This document shows positions 25,649 to 34,763 of a stretch of DNA of 64,000 bases, one piece after another. Positions within the stretch are counted from its first letter, which is position 1. The number at the start of each line of letters is the position of its first letter. The notes under the pieces were generated by a model. The model searched no databases, was not told the DNA's origin, and saw only the letters and a program-made list of their open reading frames with translations. The stretch spans positions 394,987 to 458,986 of the forward strand of contig JAGBEG010000013.1 of assembly GCA_017937095.1 (NCBI GenBank), given 5' to 3'. The stretch comes from Roseburia sp. (GTDB taxonomy: Bacteria > Bacillota > Clostridia > Lachnospirales > Lachnospiraceae). The position numbers were made by a program, and so were the translations under genes.

Positions 25649-25786
25649 ACTTATCATTCCTCTCCTATTCATTTTCTACTATCATGTACCGTCCATCATC
25701 CGGACGATTTCTTCTTTTGCCTGACAAGGAGAGTATAAAAAGTCAATGTGATAACTATGTGTTTATCTCGTTAAATTATCTTGAAT

Positions 25787-26557
25787 CTATTTGTTCAGAA
25801 TATTAAGCAGTGCCTCCTGCAATTTAAAATTGCCCGCCACAACGTCATTTACCGTCACGTCCGTTCCAATACGCGTTCCCGCATAATCCGTGACTTTTCC
25901 GCCTGCTTCCTCTACCAGAAGCATACCTGCCGCATAATCCCATATCTTCAAATTCCGCTCAAAATACGCCTCGCAGCTTCCCTCTGCCACCCGTGCCAGA
26001 TCAAGCGCTGCCGAGCCGCTTCTTCTGATATCCTCACACTGTAAAAATATTTTCTTAAAAACTTCAAAATTGTTTTCTGCATACTCATGGTAATACGGGC
26101 TTGTTCCGATAGAAATCAGACTGTGCTCCATATCGCACACAGCGCTTACGCTTATCTTTTTTCCATTCTTGTAAGCGCCCTTCCCTGCCCCGGCGTAATA
26201 CAATTCGTCCGTGTAGGGATTATATATAATTCCAAGCACGATTTGTCCGTCCACCGCAAGCGCTACCGATACTGCGCTCTGCCTGTAATCATGAATAAGA
26301 TTTGTCGTTCCGTCTACCGGATCGACGATCCACGTTGCCCCGCTGACATTCTCCCCGGAATAATTTTCTTCTCCGAGAAATCCAATCTCAGGATACAGCT
26401 TGGCAAACTCGTCCAAAAGATATCTCTGCACGGATTCATCTACCTGCGTTGCGTAATCTGCACGCCCTTTTACCTTGATGTCTCCTGCCGCCGCGCGGTT
26501 CTCAAAAAAAGGCTTTGTGCTCTTTATAATCTCTATCAATTTTTCCGTTTCAACCAT
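25787..26557 (-). CDS. inositol monophosphatase family protein
   Basis: A 256-residue Mg-dependent sugar-phosphate phosphatase. The metal sites are in FLGEEN (Glu), WIVDPVDGTTNLIH (Asp-X-Val-Asp-Gly-Thr) and the late IWDYAAGMLLVEEAGGKV, all intact. Substrates in this family include inositol phosphate, histidinol phosphate, fructose bisphosphate and PAP, and the motif set alone does not decide. The start is ATG 26557 with AAGGAAGACTGGGT upstream; an earlier in-frame GTG overlaps that SD. It is the last gene of the GntR/ABC/MBL operon, 38 bases after the MBL gene, so a sugar- or polyol-phosphate substrate linked to the imported compound is likely. Confidence 0.88.
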   Translation of the reverse strand: MVETEKLIEIIKSTKPFFENRAAAGDIKVKGRADYATQVDESVQRYLLDEFAKLYPEIGFLGEENYSGENVSGATWIVDPVDGTTNLIHDYRQSAVSVALAVDGQIVLGIIYNPYTDELYYAGAGKGAYKNGKKISVSAVCDMEHSLISIGTSPYYHEYAENNFEVFKKIFLQCEDIRRSGSAALDLARVAEGSCEAYFERNLKIWDYAAGMLLVEEAGGKVTDYAGTRIGTDVTVNDVVAGNFKLQEALLNILNK

Positions 26558-26595
26558 ACCCAGTCTTCCTTCCACCCTTTTTATTTTTCTTTTTA

Positions 26596-27597
26596 TTATA
26601 GCAGATATTTTACAGACATGCTCCCATTCTGCATAATTTCAACACACACGCCGCAGTGTGGTTTTAGTTTGTCCGTAAAGGGCGGCACATTTGGAACATC
26701 CGTAAAATAAAGCCTTGTTCCAAACTGATTTAGCATTTCCAAAATCTGCGGTGCGGCGCTCTCGTATCTTCTGTCGCTGGAAGCGCAGATGATTGCGCAG
26801 CGGGGTGCGACTGCTTCAAGCAATTCTTTATCCATGCTGTTTTCCTGCCCGTGGTGCCCCACCTTAAATACCTCTGCCTTTAACTTCTCTTTGCTGCATT
26901 TGTAAACGGAGCGCTGCGTGTCTCCCGGCAGCAAAAAAGTGTGTCCTGCGCACTCCAGATATAAAATAAGGCTGGTGTCATTCATTTCGGCATCCAGCTC
27001 TCTTTCTATCTCTTTCGTCTCTTCTCCGCTCTTACAGGCTTCATACAACCTGCGAAATCGTTCGGTCTGCCCCTTTACCGCCTCAAGCGTCGGACCTAAC
27101 ACCTTTATGTGCAGTCTTTCTGCGACCCGGATTTCCTCCTGCCAAACAAGCTGTTTTACTTCACCGCCGGCATCAAGCACTTGCGTACAGAGTCTTTGAT
27201 AGCTGTTTAATGCCGCTCTGAATTTTCTCCCGGATTCACACACTGCCCCTGCCGCCTCAAGCGGCTTCATCATCCGAAAAAGCTCCACCGGAAACGGCTG
27301 CCAGAAGGTCGCCGGTTTCCATCTGGCTGCGACTTCTTCCATACCGCAGGTATGATCCTCGTGTATGTGCGTATTTACCAGCACGTCGATATGATCGACG
27401 TCCTCCCGCTCCAGAAAATCGAGCGCACGCACACGTCCCGTCGTCGAATTTTCGTATTCCTCACGCTCGCCGCTTCCGGCGTCCACGACCATCACAAAGC
27501 ATCCGCCTTGGCAATTCTCATCCTTTGCCTGCAGCAGAATCGCATCACCGTTTCCCACATTGATAAAGCTTACCCTGAATATCCACTGTTCTTCCAT
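26596..27597 (-). CDS. MBL-fold hydrolase of the ComEC/Rec2-like type
   Basis: A 333-residue metallo-beta-lactamase-fold protein without signal peptide or membrane segments, hence cytoplasmic. The opening FRVSFINVGNGDAILLQ and the metal motif NTHIHEDHTCGM (HXHXDH) match the hydrolase part of ComEC-like proteins. Later metal ligands are probably in LPGDTQ and VGHHGQENS. Relatives act on phosphodiesters in DNA, RNA or small molecules. The ATG follows the stop of the upstream permease gene with no gap, so translation is coupled. This neighbourhood suggests action on an imported phosphorylated compound rather than DNA uptake, which is inference. Confidence 0.85.
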   Translation of the reverse strand: MEEQWIFRVSFINVGNGDAILLQAKDENCQGGCFVMVVDAGSGEREEYENSTTGRVRALDFLEREDVDHIDVLVNTHIHEDHTCGMEEVAARWKPATFWQPFPVELFRMMKPLEAAGAVCESGRKFRAALNSYQRLCTQVLDAGGEVKQLVWQEEIRVAERLHIKVLGPTLEAVKGQTERFRRLYEACKSGEETKEIERELDAEMNDTSLILYLECAGHTFLLPGDTQRSVYKCSKEKLKAEVFKVGHHGQENSMDKELLEAVAPRCAIICASSDRRYESAAPQILEMLNQFGTRLYFTDVPNVPPFTDKLKPHCGVCVEIMQNGSMSVKYLL

Positions 27598-28467
27598 CTA
27601 CTTCATCGCCTTCTTTATATAAATTCCCGACAGTACAAGCACCAATATCGTCATTACAATCGCACATGCGCTGGCAAAGCCGAATTTCATCGTCTTGATT
27701 CCATAAGTATACATAAACTGTGTGATTGTCGAGGTAGAATTTGCCGGACCTCCGCCGGTCAGTATATTCACTTTTTCAAACAGACGGAAGGTGTCAATCG
27801 TGCGCAGCATCGCACACAACGCAAGACCATTGCCGATATTCGGCAGTGTAATATGCCGGAATCTCTGTAATGCTCCCGCCCCGTCGATACTTGCCGCCTG
27901 ATACTGATCCTCCGGCACCGTCTGAAGCTGCGCATAAACCAGCAAAAATGCAAAGGGGACATTCTGCCACACATCGATCAGCAAAATCGACCCGAAAGCC
28001 GTCTTCACATCATAGAACCAGTTGTACACGGGAAGCCCGATTGCCGTAAACACCTGTGTGACAATTCCATAGTTGGGTGAAAGCATCATCCGCCAGATCA
28101 GAGCAACCGTCACGGCAGGCAGAAGGTAAGGCAGCAATATCAGGGTTCTTACAATTTTGCGTCCCCATCCCAGTCCGTTCACAAACAGGGCTAAGAGGAG
28201 GCCCAAAAGAACCTCCAAAGCCACTGCGATTATGGTGAACACAATCGTGTTGATTACCGACTGGCGAAAATACGCATTCGAAAACAATGCTGCATAATTG
28301 GAAAGACCGCAAAATGCTTTGTCTCCCTTCAGATAATTATAATCTGTAAAGCTGTAGCCGACCGTAAATATAATCGGGTAAATCGTCATGACGATCAGAA
28401 TCAGAATTGTCGGCGCCGTCATTTTATACGCAAACAAGCTTTTTCCATCCGCGTAAAATCTTTTCAT
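27598..28467 (-). CDS. carbohydrate ABC transporter permease, MalF type
   Basis: A 289-residue inner-membrane permease with six predicted segments, the first at about 15-37. The cytoplasmic EAA loop that docks the ATPase is YQAASIDGAGALQRFRHITL. NILTGGGPANST near the end is a typical MalF/UgpA signature. AGGAG lies nine bases before the ATG. It sits 18 bases after the binding-protein gene and directly before the MBL-fold gene. The operon has no ATPase gene, which is usual in Firmicutes that share one MsmX-like ATPase among several sugar importers. Confidence 0.92.
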   Translation of the reverse strand: MKRFYADGKSLFAYKMTAPTILILIVMTIYPIIFTVGYSFTDYNYLKGDKAFCGLSNYAALFSNAYFRQSVINTIVFTIIAVALEVLLGLLLALFVNGLGWGRKIVRTLILLPYLLPAVTVALIWRMMLSPNYGIVTQVFTAIGLPVYNWFYDVKTAFGSILLIDVWQNVPFAFLLVYAQLQTVPEDQYQAASIDGAGALQRFRHITLPNIGNGLALCAMLRTIDTFRLFEKVNILTGGGPANSTSTITQFMYTYGIKTMKFGFASACAIVMTILVLVLSGIYIKKAMK

Positions 28468-28485
28468 GCCATGTCACTCCTAAAT

Positions 28486-29811
28486 TTACTGCATCAGCGC
28501 TTCAAGCTGTGCCTGTGCGTCATTTAAGCCGTCGTCTACACTCTTGGTTCCCGCCATGATATTGCCCATCTCTGCTCCAAGGATATTGGTAAATTCCGTC
28601 CACTCAGCGATTGTCGGGCGATATACACCGTTTTCCAATGCCTTGCATACAACCTCAAGATGCGGATAATCCTTTAAGACTTCCTCGTTGGTAAGGCAGC
28701 TATATCTGCACGGAACACCGCCGTTTGGAATACTTGCAAGCTGTACCTCAGGGTCCATGATATATTCCAAAAGTTCAAGTGCCAGATCCGGGTGCGGGCT
28801 GTTGCTCGGGATGCCGATACACCATGTACCGTATTCGGATGTATTGTATACGGTTCCTCCCTCCTCTGTCATCGCAGGGCTCACCGTATAGCCGGCAGCG
28901 CTGTCCTCTGTCGGAACATACCAGCCCGGCCAGCCGATTGCAAGCGCTGCGGAACCGTTGTCCACGGCAGCAGTCACATCATCCTTCGACATTGCGGAAC
29001 CTGTACCGATCAATTCCATATAATAATTCATTGCCGCCTTAAACTCGTCTGTATTTACGGTAGGCTGATTGTTGTCATCTACGACCCAGCCGCCGTGCGC
29101 AAGGAGGATTGGCAGGAAATCAGACACAATATTATCCCCTGTATCGCCTCTGTATGCAAAACCGTTTGCGCCGCTCTCCTGTGCTTTCTTTGCCACTGCA
29201 AGCATATCTGAAAGCGTTGTGATATCCTCCGGCTGATAGCCTGCCGCTTCCACAGCCGCCTTGTTATAGAGCATTACCGTTACGTTTCCAAAATACGGCG
29301 CCAGATAGATATCCTCACCTACCTTGCAGATACTCGTCGTATTCGGGATAATATCATCGTCAAAGCTGTAACCCATAGCAGACAGATTTGCGAGCACGTT
29401 GTTCTCCGTAAACTCAGCCATCCAGCTTCCGTCCACCATACACAGATCGTAGGTTCCTTCTTCATTTGCCGCATCCAATGCAATGCCCGTATGCAAGTCA
29501 TCAAAGGTCATATCAAGTACTTCGATTTTACAGTTGTGCGCCTCTTCAAACTCCGGAAGCGCCTCCTTGATTACGTCAGCGTATGTTCCGCCTCTTAAGA
29601 TCAGGGTCATATTGACCGTCTCCCCTGCTTCCTCTCCTGCGCCTACCGTGTTCTCCTCTTTCTGCGTGCTGTCCGCCTGTGCCTCATCTGTCTGCGTCTG
29701 TACATTTCCTGTCTGTACACTCTCGCTGGCGTTGCCATCACCGCCGCATGCCGCAAGTGATACCGCCATAACCGCACATGTTACCACACTTCCGATTTTT
29801 TTCAGTTTCAT
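28486..29811 (-). CDS. extracellular sugar-binding lipoprotein of an ABC importer
   Basis: A 441-residue solute-binding protein of the carbohydrate uptake family 1. The signal peptide ends with the lipobox LAAC (about 17-20), followed by a Glu/Gln/Thr-rich linker to about residue 60. The mature fold starts VNMTLILRGGTYADVIKEAL and has the usual WPGWYVP and GTWCIGIPSNSPHPDLALEL segments with many aromatic residues for ring stacking. The ligand is not evident. AAAGGAG lies four to five bases before ATG. It lies between the two permease genes, an unusual order (permease, binding protein, permease). Confidence 0.92.
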   Translation of the reverse strand: MKLKKIGSVVTCAVMAVSLAACGGDGNASESVQTGNVQTQTDEAQADSTQKEENTVGAGEEAGETVNMTLILRGGTYADVIKEALPEFEEAHNCKIEVLDMTFDDLHTGIALDAANEEGTYDLCMVDGSWMAEFTENNVLANLSAMGYSFDDDIIPNTTSICKVGEDIYLAPYFGNVTVMLYNKAAVEAAGYQPEDITTLSDMLAVAKKAQESGANGFAYRGDTGDNIVSDFLPILLAHGGWVVDDNNQPTVNTDEFKAAMNYYMELIGTGSAMSKDDVTAAVDNGSAALAIGWPGWYVPTEDSAAGYTVSPAMTEEGGTVYNTSEYGTWCIGIPSNSPHPDLALELLEYIMDPEVQLASIPNGGVPCRYSCLTNEEVLKDYPHLEVVCKALENGVYRPTIAEWTEFTNILGAEMGNIMAGTKSVDDGLNDAQAQLEALMQ

Positions 29812-29868
29812 CTTTCTCCTTTTTCCTTTCTTCTCACCTGTGTGAATCGTTACCTTAAACAAATTTAT

Positions 29869-30729
29869 TTATTCTTTCACAGCCCCATTTGACAAACCGC
29901 TTATCAGATAGTTCTGTGCAAAGACCACGAATAGAAATACCGGAATAAAGGATGTCACTCCGCCTGCTGCCACCAGTCCGAAATTTGTTACATTGTCCTC
30001 TGTGTTCAGCACCGCAAGCGCCAACGGAATTGTATAATTTTCCGGCGAACGCGTCAGTATGACGCTGTATGTATATTCATTCCATGCGTACATGAAAGAA
30101 AGCATTGCTATCGCTGCAATTCCCGGCAACACAAGGGGCAGCACCACCTTCGCAAAAAGCTGCCATTCCGTCGCTCCGTCCATTTTCCCGCTCTCCTCGA
30201 CCGCCTCCGGCAATTCGCGGAAAAAGGAAACCATAAACCATATAATGAGCGGAAGGTTGATCAGAACGCAGGACAGAATCACCGGCACTTTTCCACCCAT
30301 AAGTCCGAGCTTAGTAAACAATGTATAGAGCGGAATCACAAATGCGACCGGCGGCAGTATTCTGACAAGCAAAATCCAGAATGTGACCGGATTTTTCAGT
30401 GCAAATTTAAAACGCTCTCTTGCCAGTATGTATGCCGTGGCAAGCCCGAACGCCAGCGAGAGCACCAGCGCCGCAAGCGAATTTATCAGACTGTTTTTAA
30501 GCGCCTTGTCAAATCCCTTTTCCAGAAACAACTGCGTATAGTGCTCAAATGTCACGCTCCTTAATATAAGCGCCGCGCCGCTTTGCGTCTCGCTTGTTGG
30601 GCGGATCGACATAATGACAAGCCAGTAGATCGGAAATAAGATTACAAAGAGCACCGCCGCGAGCACAATTCCTTTTATGACAAATAAAATTCCTTTTTTA
30701 ACATTCACATGCTTTTTGGACAACCCCAT
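29869..30729 (-). CDS. carbohydrate ABC transporter permease, MalG type
   Basis: A 286-residue inner-membrane permease with six segments. The first is at about 15-37, and FPIYWLVIMSIRPTSE following it is typical of MalG/UgpE. The EAA loop is EESGKMDGATEWQLFAKVVL. Its ATG overlaps the stop of the GntR gene (TAATG), so the regulator and permease are translationally coupled. The binding-protein gene follows after 57 bases. Confidence 0.92.
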   Translation of the reverse strand: MGLSKKHVNVKKGILFVIKGIVLAAVLFVILFPIYWLVIMSIRPTSETQSGAALILRSVTFEHYTQLFLEKGFDKALKNSLINSLAALVLSLAFGLATAYILARERFKFALKNPVTFWILLVRILPPVAFVIPLYTLFTKLGLMGGKVPVILSCVLINLPLIIWFMVSFFRELPEAVEESGKMDGATEWQLFAKVVLPLVLPGIAAIAMLSFMYAWNEYTYSVILTRSPENYTIPLALAVLNTEDNVTNFGLVAAGGVTSFIPVFLFVVFAQNYLISGLSNGAVKE

Positions 30730-31442
30730 TACAGTATCTCCCTTCTTATGTTAAGCTTCACCAGATTCGTATTAATATAGTCAAACGCATACATCACCGG
30801 ATTATTTTTCCCGTCAAAATGAAGCTGCTCCATCAGCACGACTGGGCTGTTCAAAAATTGTTCCGCCGCCATATCCCATTCATCTCTGTGGCTGATTCCC
30901 TTGATTTCACTCTCCGCATAGGAGACTTTTACGCCGCATTCTTCCTCAAGCATTCTTAAGATGCTTCCCGAAAGACCCTTATTGAACATGTTCCCGACAA
31001 GACTCTGCGCAAAAACATTATAGGAAAATGCCACCGGTTGACCGTCTGCCGTGCGTGCCCTGTTTACCACAACAATCCTTTCGTCTGCACCGAGTTTCAT
31101 TTTTTCCCGAATATGCGCTGTCGGAAATTCATGGGTCGCACTCTTAAATACGCTTCCCGGCACATAGCCCGCCGCTTCTATCATCGTTCCGACGGAGCTT
31201 AGCAACAGCAGCGGATTTTCCATGACCTTCTTGTTTTCAATGACATAGGTTCCCGACCCATGCCGTTTTTCCACGATTCCCTTCTGCTGTAAAATGTTCA
31301 AGGTCTCCCGCACGGTGGATCGTCCTACGCCGTACCGTCTGGTAAGCTCCATTTCTCCCGGCAGCTTTGTTCCCACGCTCCACTCACCGCTTCGTATTTT
31401 TTCCTCCAGCACATTCGCCAATTGTTCGTATCTGTATTTCAT
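30729..31442 (-). CDS. GntR/HutC family regulator with UTRA domain
   Basis: A 237-residue repressor-type regulator. Residues 1-70 hold the winged helix (YEQLANVLEEKIRSGEW, TRRYGVGRSTVRETLNILQQ, KRHGSGTYV), and residues about 85-235 are the UTRA ligand-binding domain (AARTADGQPVAFSYNV type). Such proteins often respond to a phosphorylated sugar or polyol made from the imported compound. A TTGTC-GACAA dyad lies 24 bases before its start. It is the first gene of the operon and is expected to regulate it and itself. Confidence 0.92.
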   Translation of the reverse strand: MKYRYEQLANVLEEKIRSGEWSVGTKLPGEMELTRRYGVGRSTVRETLNILQQKGIVEKRHGSGTYVIENKKVMENPLLLLSSVGTMIEAAGYVPGSVFKSATHEFPTAHIREKMKLGADERIVVVNRARTADGQPVAFSYNVFAQSLVGNMFNKGLSGSILRMLEEECGVKVSYAESEIKGISHRDEWDMAAEQFLNSPVVLMEQLHFDGKNNPVMYAFDYINTNLVKLNIRREIL

Positions 31443-31465
31443 CTGTTGTACTTCCTCTTCAAAAG

Positions 31466-31476
31466 TTGTCTGACAA
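31466..31476. promoter_or_regulatory. probable GntR operator
   Basis: TTGTCTGACAA is an 11-base palindrome with a central base, matching the general form of HutC-type GntR sites. It follows a TATAAA element (31479-31484 on the minus strand) and lies upstream of the regulator's own start. Confidence 0.55.
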
Positions 31477-31579
31477 GTTTTATAAGCAGAGTTTACCGCC
31501 CGAATGTAAAGCCTAAAAGGAACAACGCGTAAAATCAGAGTAAAGTTTCATCAAAATTGCGGCGCCGGACATAAAAAAA

Positions 31580-31606
31580 GAACGGCACCATTTTTCGATG
31601 TCGTTC
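31580..31606. terminator. terminator of the DUF1848 gene
   Basis: On the minus strand GAACGACATC and GGTGCCGTTC pair imperfectly around an A-rich loop. Seven T follow. The plus copy also ends in TTTTTT, so it may be bidirectional. Confidence 0.75.
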
Positions 31607-31617
31607 CCTTCTTTTTT

Positions 31618-32568
31618 CTATTCCATTCCAAAATCCAGACAGGAAATTTGCTCACTGCGCAGCGATTTCATCCGGCGCTCCGTGATTTTATCCGCATCAG
31701 TCAGCTTTCCACACAACAGCGGGGACGCTGGGTCATACTGCAGCGCATTCCGCTGTACCTGTTCCGCGCTGATATTCGCATAGCAATATCTACAGCCGTT
31801 CCTGCACGTATGGTAGCTTCCCACCTCCACACTCTCGATACAGCCGCACTCCGCCCGCTGACCGGAGTCTTTCTTCGCCGCAATCCGGCAGCCAATTATC
31901 TTCTCTATCAACGTCTGGTCGATGCAGCAATTCGGGAGAATCCCACACGCAGATAAATCGAGTGCCTCCGCACAGGACGCAATTTCCATTTGATTTGCAT
32001 GTGCAATTTCAGCAAGCTTTCCGGCGAACGCCTGTAATTCTTCTCCTTCAAGCTCCCGGATATCAAGCGCCTCCATGTTCTTCCGGTTCTTCGCGTAAAT
32101 ATCCACAAAGCTTATCACGCATTTCTTCGTATACCCGCGAAGCGCTCCGGCAATCTCTTCAAATGCCCGCTCGTGGTACTCCCTCGTATACACCTTGTTA
32201 AAAAAGACCGGATCGTACCGCCAGATCACACGCTCCATGCCGATTTGATCTGCGAGTTCTCTGAAAATCGGAATCATCTGCTTTCGCTTGTGCGGCACTC
32301 CCGGTTCGATATCCGTGCCATACCCTGTGAGCGTGAATTGAAAATAATACGGATAACCGGAAAGCTCTCCGAGCCGCGCCATCATCGGCTTGGGATTCTT
32401 CGTCCAGAACACGATACAGTCAATCACTTCCGGCGAAAGCGTAATCCGGCTCACCTGATGCGGATTCATCGGGTTGCGCACATATAGGAACCCTTGCCGG
32501 ATACGCTCATAGAACCAGTCGGAATAATAATTCGGAATATCGGTTCGTCTGCTGACGCTCAGTATCAT
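31618..32568 (-). CDS. DUF1848 family iron-sulfur protein
   Basis: A 316-residue protein of the DUF1848 family. It opens MILSVSRRTDIPNYYSDWFY and contains RNPMNPHQVSRI and FWTKNPKPM, all characteristic. The fold resembles a TIM barrel with a C-terminal cysteine cluster CRNGCRYCYAN (CX3CX2C) plus earlier cysteines (CGILPNCCID), a likely [4Fe-4S] site. Function is unknown. GGAGGCAGCCT precedes the ATG; 41 in-frame codons upstream are regarded as leader. A 34-base inverted repeat lies about 100 bases upstream. Confidence 0.88.
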   Translation of the reverse strand: MILSVSRRTDIPNYYSDWFYERIRQGFLYVRNPMNPHQVSRITLSPEVIDCIVFWTKNPKPMMARLGELSGYPYYFQFTLTGYGTDIEPGVPHKRKQMIPIFRELADQIGMERVIWRYDPVFFNKVYTREYHERAFEEIAGALRGYTKKCVISFVDIYAKNRKNMEALDIRELEGEELQAFAGKLAEIAHANQMEIASCAEALDLSACGILPNCCIDQTLIEKIIGCRIAAKKDSGQRAECGCIESVEVGSYHTCRNGCRYCYANISAEQVQRNALQYDPASPLLCGKLTDADKITERRMKSLRSEQISCLDFGME

Positions 32569-33063
32569 AGGCTGCCTCCGTTTTCTTTCAGAAATCCACT
32601 TCCATACTTTCCATTTTCCCAATGTATACCTCATACTTATATATTGTGCAAAAACTTTGCAAAATTCAACAGTTTTTGTATTGCAGTACAAAAACTATTG
32701 AATTTTATTTGAAATTTCTATTCTGGCATGCCATAGACATCTTCATAAAATACATTTCAGATTTACCTGTTCTAAAATGAACTGTCCTATCATATCGTCT
32801 CCCGGTTGTCCCTGCATTGTACAGTTTAATATGCATACATTTTGAAATGTACGTATTGATAGTTGCAAGTCGGGCGGTAAACGATAAGTTCCTGTAATAT
32901 AACAGTCTGTGACGCAGTACTCACGCTAACAGCTTTATGCCTGCAAGGCAACGATACCGGGATTTTGGTAATACCTTGTCTGTCCTGTCTGCCTTTGTAT
33001 GGGTATATTTTTCAGAGCCGGGCATTCCCGGAACATAATTGGCGCTATTCTGCATCGCCGCCT
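32569..33063. other. 495-base intergenic region
   Basis: No convincing gene is seen. An inverted repeat with 14-base arms and one mismatch (CAACAGTTTTTGTA...TACAAAAACTATTG, 32667-32700) lies upstream of the DUF1848 gene, with a related AGTTTTTGCAC half-site next to it. CCGGGCATTCCCGG near 33020 is a small hairpin close to the end of the DUF4097 pseudogene. The rest is unexplained. Confidence 0.5.
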
Positions 33064-33987
33064 TTAATTTTCTCCATATGCCACCTCTATATTTCCATTG
33101 TTTGTTTCGGTCGTAATTGTTATCGTTGCATCGCCGCCGACAATGCCGCGTATTGTACGTCCGTCAATTGTAAGATACTCCTGAAATGTAGTAGTGACAG
33201 AACCGTTTTTCGTCGTAGCTTCGAATTCAAAATCCAAGTCAGCGGGAATCGTAAGATTGATAGCGTCATTTTTATTAAAGAAATACAAATCCCCCGTTAC
33301 TTCAGCATATGCAACATTGAGATTGCCGGAATTATTTGCTTTGTAGCTGCCGGAGCCCGTAGCCGCTTTTATATCCGCATTGCCGCTTGTTGAGGTATAT
33401 GTTACACACCCGGTCAGTTCATCACAAAGGACATTTCCTCTTGTTGTTTGCAGTTGTATGGTGTCTGCCTCAATCTTGCCTAACTACAAATTTCCGCTTG
33501 TTGAGGATAAATGAATGTCCGAAGCACGCGCACTGTTTATTTCCACGGTTCCTGCCGTACTATCAATATAAAGCCCGGATAATTGCAACTCCACCCCGGA
33601 TAAATCAATATCTCCATCTGTTGTCGTGATCGTAAGGGCTTCCTGATAAGAAGCGGGTAAATACACTTCAACATAACGATAAAATCCGTCCTTAAAAAGC
33701 GGTTTCCTGCCCTCGCTGACATGAATCCTATCGTTTTTCTGCGTTACACTGGCATAGTAACTGCTTTTATTTTCCGTCATATATTCTTTGATAATCAGCT
33801 CATCACCTTCTGCTTTAAAGAATGTAATCGGTTCTTCATCATAAGAGACTGTCACATCTGATATCCCGTCCAAAGAGAAATGAAGCTCATTTGCAATTTG
33901 GGGACTTTGGGAATGTGTACAGGCGCTCAAAGCCATCGGAAAAAGTAACGTTACCATGCAGCATACAACTTGTTTTTTGATTCTCAT
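33064..33987 (-). pseudogene. DUF4097-type lipoprotein gene interrupted by an amber codon
   Basis: A 307-codon reading frame for a lipoprotein with a DUF4097 beta-helix-like domain. The signal peptide ends in LSAC (about 20-23). The repeating turns VEINSARASDIHLSSTSGNL, TYTSTSGNADIKAATGSG and NSGNLNVAYAEVTGDLYF are typical. A single TAG at 33484-33486 splits it; the frame is otherwise open on both sides and the protein pattern continues across it without loss. The change is a one-base difference from CAG or AAG. The start is ATG 33987 (GAGGATGATTTT upstream). It is either a recent pseudogene, a strain-specific mutation or a sequence error. Its own palindrome matches the one before the neighbouring TetR gene. 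Confidence 0.8.
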
Positions 33988-34012
33988 AAAATCATCCTCT
34001 CTTTTCATACTT

Positions 34013-34035
34013 AATAAATGAATAATTCATTTATT
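34013..34035. promoter_or_regulatory. TetR operator copy 1
   Basis: A perfect 23-base palindrome with core ATGAATAATTCAT, 26 bases before the lipoprotein start. The same core with a central T stands before the TetR gene at 34764-34778. Confidence 0.7.
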
Positions 34036-34043
34036 TCCAGAGT

Positions 34044-34077
34044 AAAAATTAAGGGGCCAAAAAGCCCACTAATTTTT
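34044..34077 (-). terminator. terminator at the end of the TetR gene
   Basis: The minus strand AAAAATTAGTGGGC pairs with GCCCCTTAATTTTT around a T-rich loop, and covers the TetR stop codon. It separates the TetR transcript from the lipoprotein gene. Confidence 0.6.
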
Positions 34078-34737
34078 ACTCTGATACGCGGCTATAATGT
34101 TATCCATGCAAAGTTGTTTTGACAGACTCAACGGAATATCCCTCGTTTCATAGGACGTGTATCGAACATCCATTGCCCACCATGAGAGAATTTCAATTAT
34201 CAGAGTTGTCGTCAGTTTGAGATGCTCAAGGGGACGAACCGTACCGTTTTCCATAAATATCTCCATATACCGGGTCATGATTTCAAAAAAATTTTTGCGG
34301 TATTGTCTGTAATGCTCCGCCAAAAACGGAAAGTCGAACTGATTCTTTTCAATGAACAGACAACCTACTGCATACTTCGAAAGCATATCAAACGCATCTG
34401 AAACAAGAGCTTCGAAGCTATAATCAGCAGCATTGTTTTCAAGGTGCTTGGCGAAATCGTCACCCGTCTTTTCAAGCAGCGCAACAATTTCGTTTTCCAA
34501 TCCTACAAACAAATCATCCGTAACCGGCCTGTCAAAGTCTCCATTGATAAAATCGGGATCAATGGTACATTTCAGAACGAAGTGCATGATTGCTTCTTTC
34601 CCTGTAAAGTCAAGGTAGATTGTACCGACAGAAACACCGACCGCTTTTGCAATATGGCTGATCTGCGTTTTGGAATAGCCTTGCTGTAAAAACAGGAGCG
34701 TCGCTGCGTCTGCGATTGCTTTCATACGGTCATTCAT
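34069..34737 (-). CDS. TetR family transcriptional regulator
   Basis: A 222-residue one-component repressor. Residues 1-50 form the helix-turn-helix (IADAATLLFLQQGYSKTQI, AKAVGVSVGTIYLDFTGKEA); the rest is the helical ligand-binding domain. The ligand is unknown. AAAGGAGG lies 11 bases before ATG. A 15-base palindrome upstream and a related 23-base palindrome before the downstream lipoprotein gene suggest it represses both itself and that gene, and so may respond to envelope stress. Confidence 0.9.
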   Translation of the reverse strand: MNDRMKAIADAATLLFLQQGYSKTQISHIAKAVGVSVGTIYLDFTGKEAIMHFVLKCTIDPDFINGDFDRPVTDDLFVGLENEIVALLEKTGDDFAKHLENNAADYSFEALVSDAFDMLSKYAVGCLFIEKNQFDFPFLAEHYRQYRKNFFEIMTRYMEIFMENGTVRPLEHLKLTTTLIIEILSWWAMDVRYTSYETRDIPLSLSKQLCMDNIIAAYQSKN

Positions 34738-34763
34738 GTAAGTACCGTCCTCCTTTTATATTA

